A stretch of 6,001 nt of DNA from Clostridia bacterium (GTDB lineage: Bacteria > Bacillota > Clostridia > Oscillospirales > Ruminococcaceae), in assembly GCA_009177225.1 (NCBI GenBank), contig WFLZ01000004.1, positions 3,026 through 9,026 on the forward strand. The letters are read 5' to 3'. Of the stretch, positions 5,901 to 6,001 are shown one piece after another. Within the stretch, counting starts at the first letter, position 1. Every line of letters begins with the position of its first letter. The position numbers and the translations under genes are program-made. Below the pieces are notes generated by a model. That model ran no database searches and had not been told where the DNA came from. It saw only the letters and a list, made by a program, of their open reading frames with translations.

Positions 5901-6001
5901 CAGGGCGTTCCTTGTCGATAATCTGAGTAAGTCTTACGACGTTAAGGGGTTCAATATAGGTTATGTCGGCAACATCGGGGTCTGTCATGATAGTGGCAGG
6001 G
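2932..6001 (-). CDS. carB: Carbamoyl-phosphate synthase large subunit, N-terminus beyond the window
   Basis: CarB uses ammonia delivered from the glutaminase subunit CarA, bicarbonate and two ATP to make carbamoyl phosphate for pyrimidines and arginine. About 1,023 codons are visible; the frame is open at 6001. Comparison with E. coli CarB (1,073 residues) suggests roughly 50 residues are missing, including the first Rossmann-like loop. Numbering from the Met of [15 protein letters not shown] (codon at 5988-5986): the first ATP-grasp half includes [10 protein letters not shown] (117-126), [13 protein letters not shown] (181-193) and [18 protein letters not shown] (244-261). An oligomerisation region covers about 350-498. 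The second half opens with [20 protein letters not shown] (500-519) and includes [16 protein letters not shown] (538-553), [14 protein letters not shown] (654-667), [12 protein letters not shown] (720-731) and [12 protein letters not shown] (779-790). The C-terminal MGS-like allosteric domain (about 885-1018) is complete, with YEGRPNI and IINTPAG motifs, so effector control is expected. No frameshift is seen. carA is not in the window. Confidence 0.97.
   Translation of the reverse strand, partial: [1022 protein letters not shown]

Overview
The window looks like chromosomal DNA of a moderate- to low-GC anaerobic Firmicute, most likely a Ruminococcus-type Clostridium. This rests on the style of the CarB protein, a Sapep/PepV dipeptidase, an MsmK/UgpC-type sugar ABC ATPase, strong AGGAGG-like ribosome sites and simple U-tract terminators. 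No species call is possible from the sequence alone.

Layout. (1) Bases 1-229 (+) are the 3' end of a sugar-ABC-transporter ATPase, followed by two hairpins, the second a classic intrinsic terminator. (2) Bases 355-1629 (+) are a complete M20 dipeptidase of the PepV/Sapep family. (3) A bidirectional terminator (1701-1740) separates it from a convergent block on the minus strand. (4) That block holds a small acidic lipoprotein (1743-2174) with an 11-residue repeat, then a probable orphan Imm6-type immunity protein (2311-2793). (5) The large subunit of carbamoyl-phosphate synthase, carB (2932-6001, minus), fills the right half. It is complete at the C-terminus and runs off the window at the N-terminus, missing an estimated 50 residues.

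The genes do not form one pathway. PepV (peptide turnover), the sugar transporter ATPase and CarB (pyrimidine and arginine precursor) are housekeeping functions. The lipoprotein and the immunity-like gene sit between pepV and carB as a small accessory segment.

The most unusual structure is in the intergenic DNA. Three intergenic sites (1621-1674, 2253-2296, 2825-2873) carry clusters of DnaA-box-like 9-mers (TTATCCACA, TTTTCCACA, TTATCCACG) mixed with the related 9-mer TTTTCAACA. They share a fixed geometry: 12-bp steps between neighbouring boxes, and an identical 14-base spacer between the inverted TTTTCAACA boxes in the first two sites. These two are inverted copies of one element bracketing the lipoprotein gene. 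The third is a nearly perfect 49-bp palindrome made of four boxes at exact 12-bp intervals. No dnaA, dnaN or other origin gene is in the window. A dispersed DnaA-binding or repeat element is therefore more likely than the chromosomal origin.
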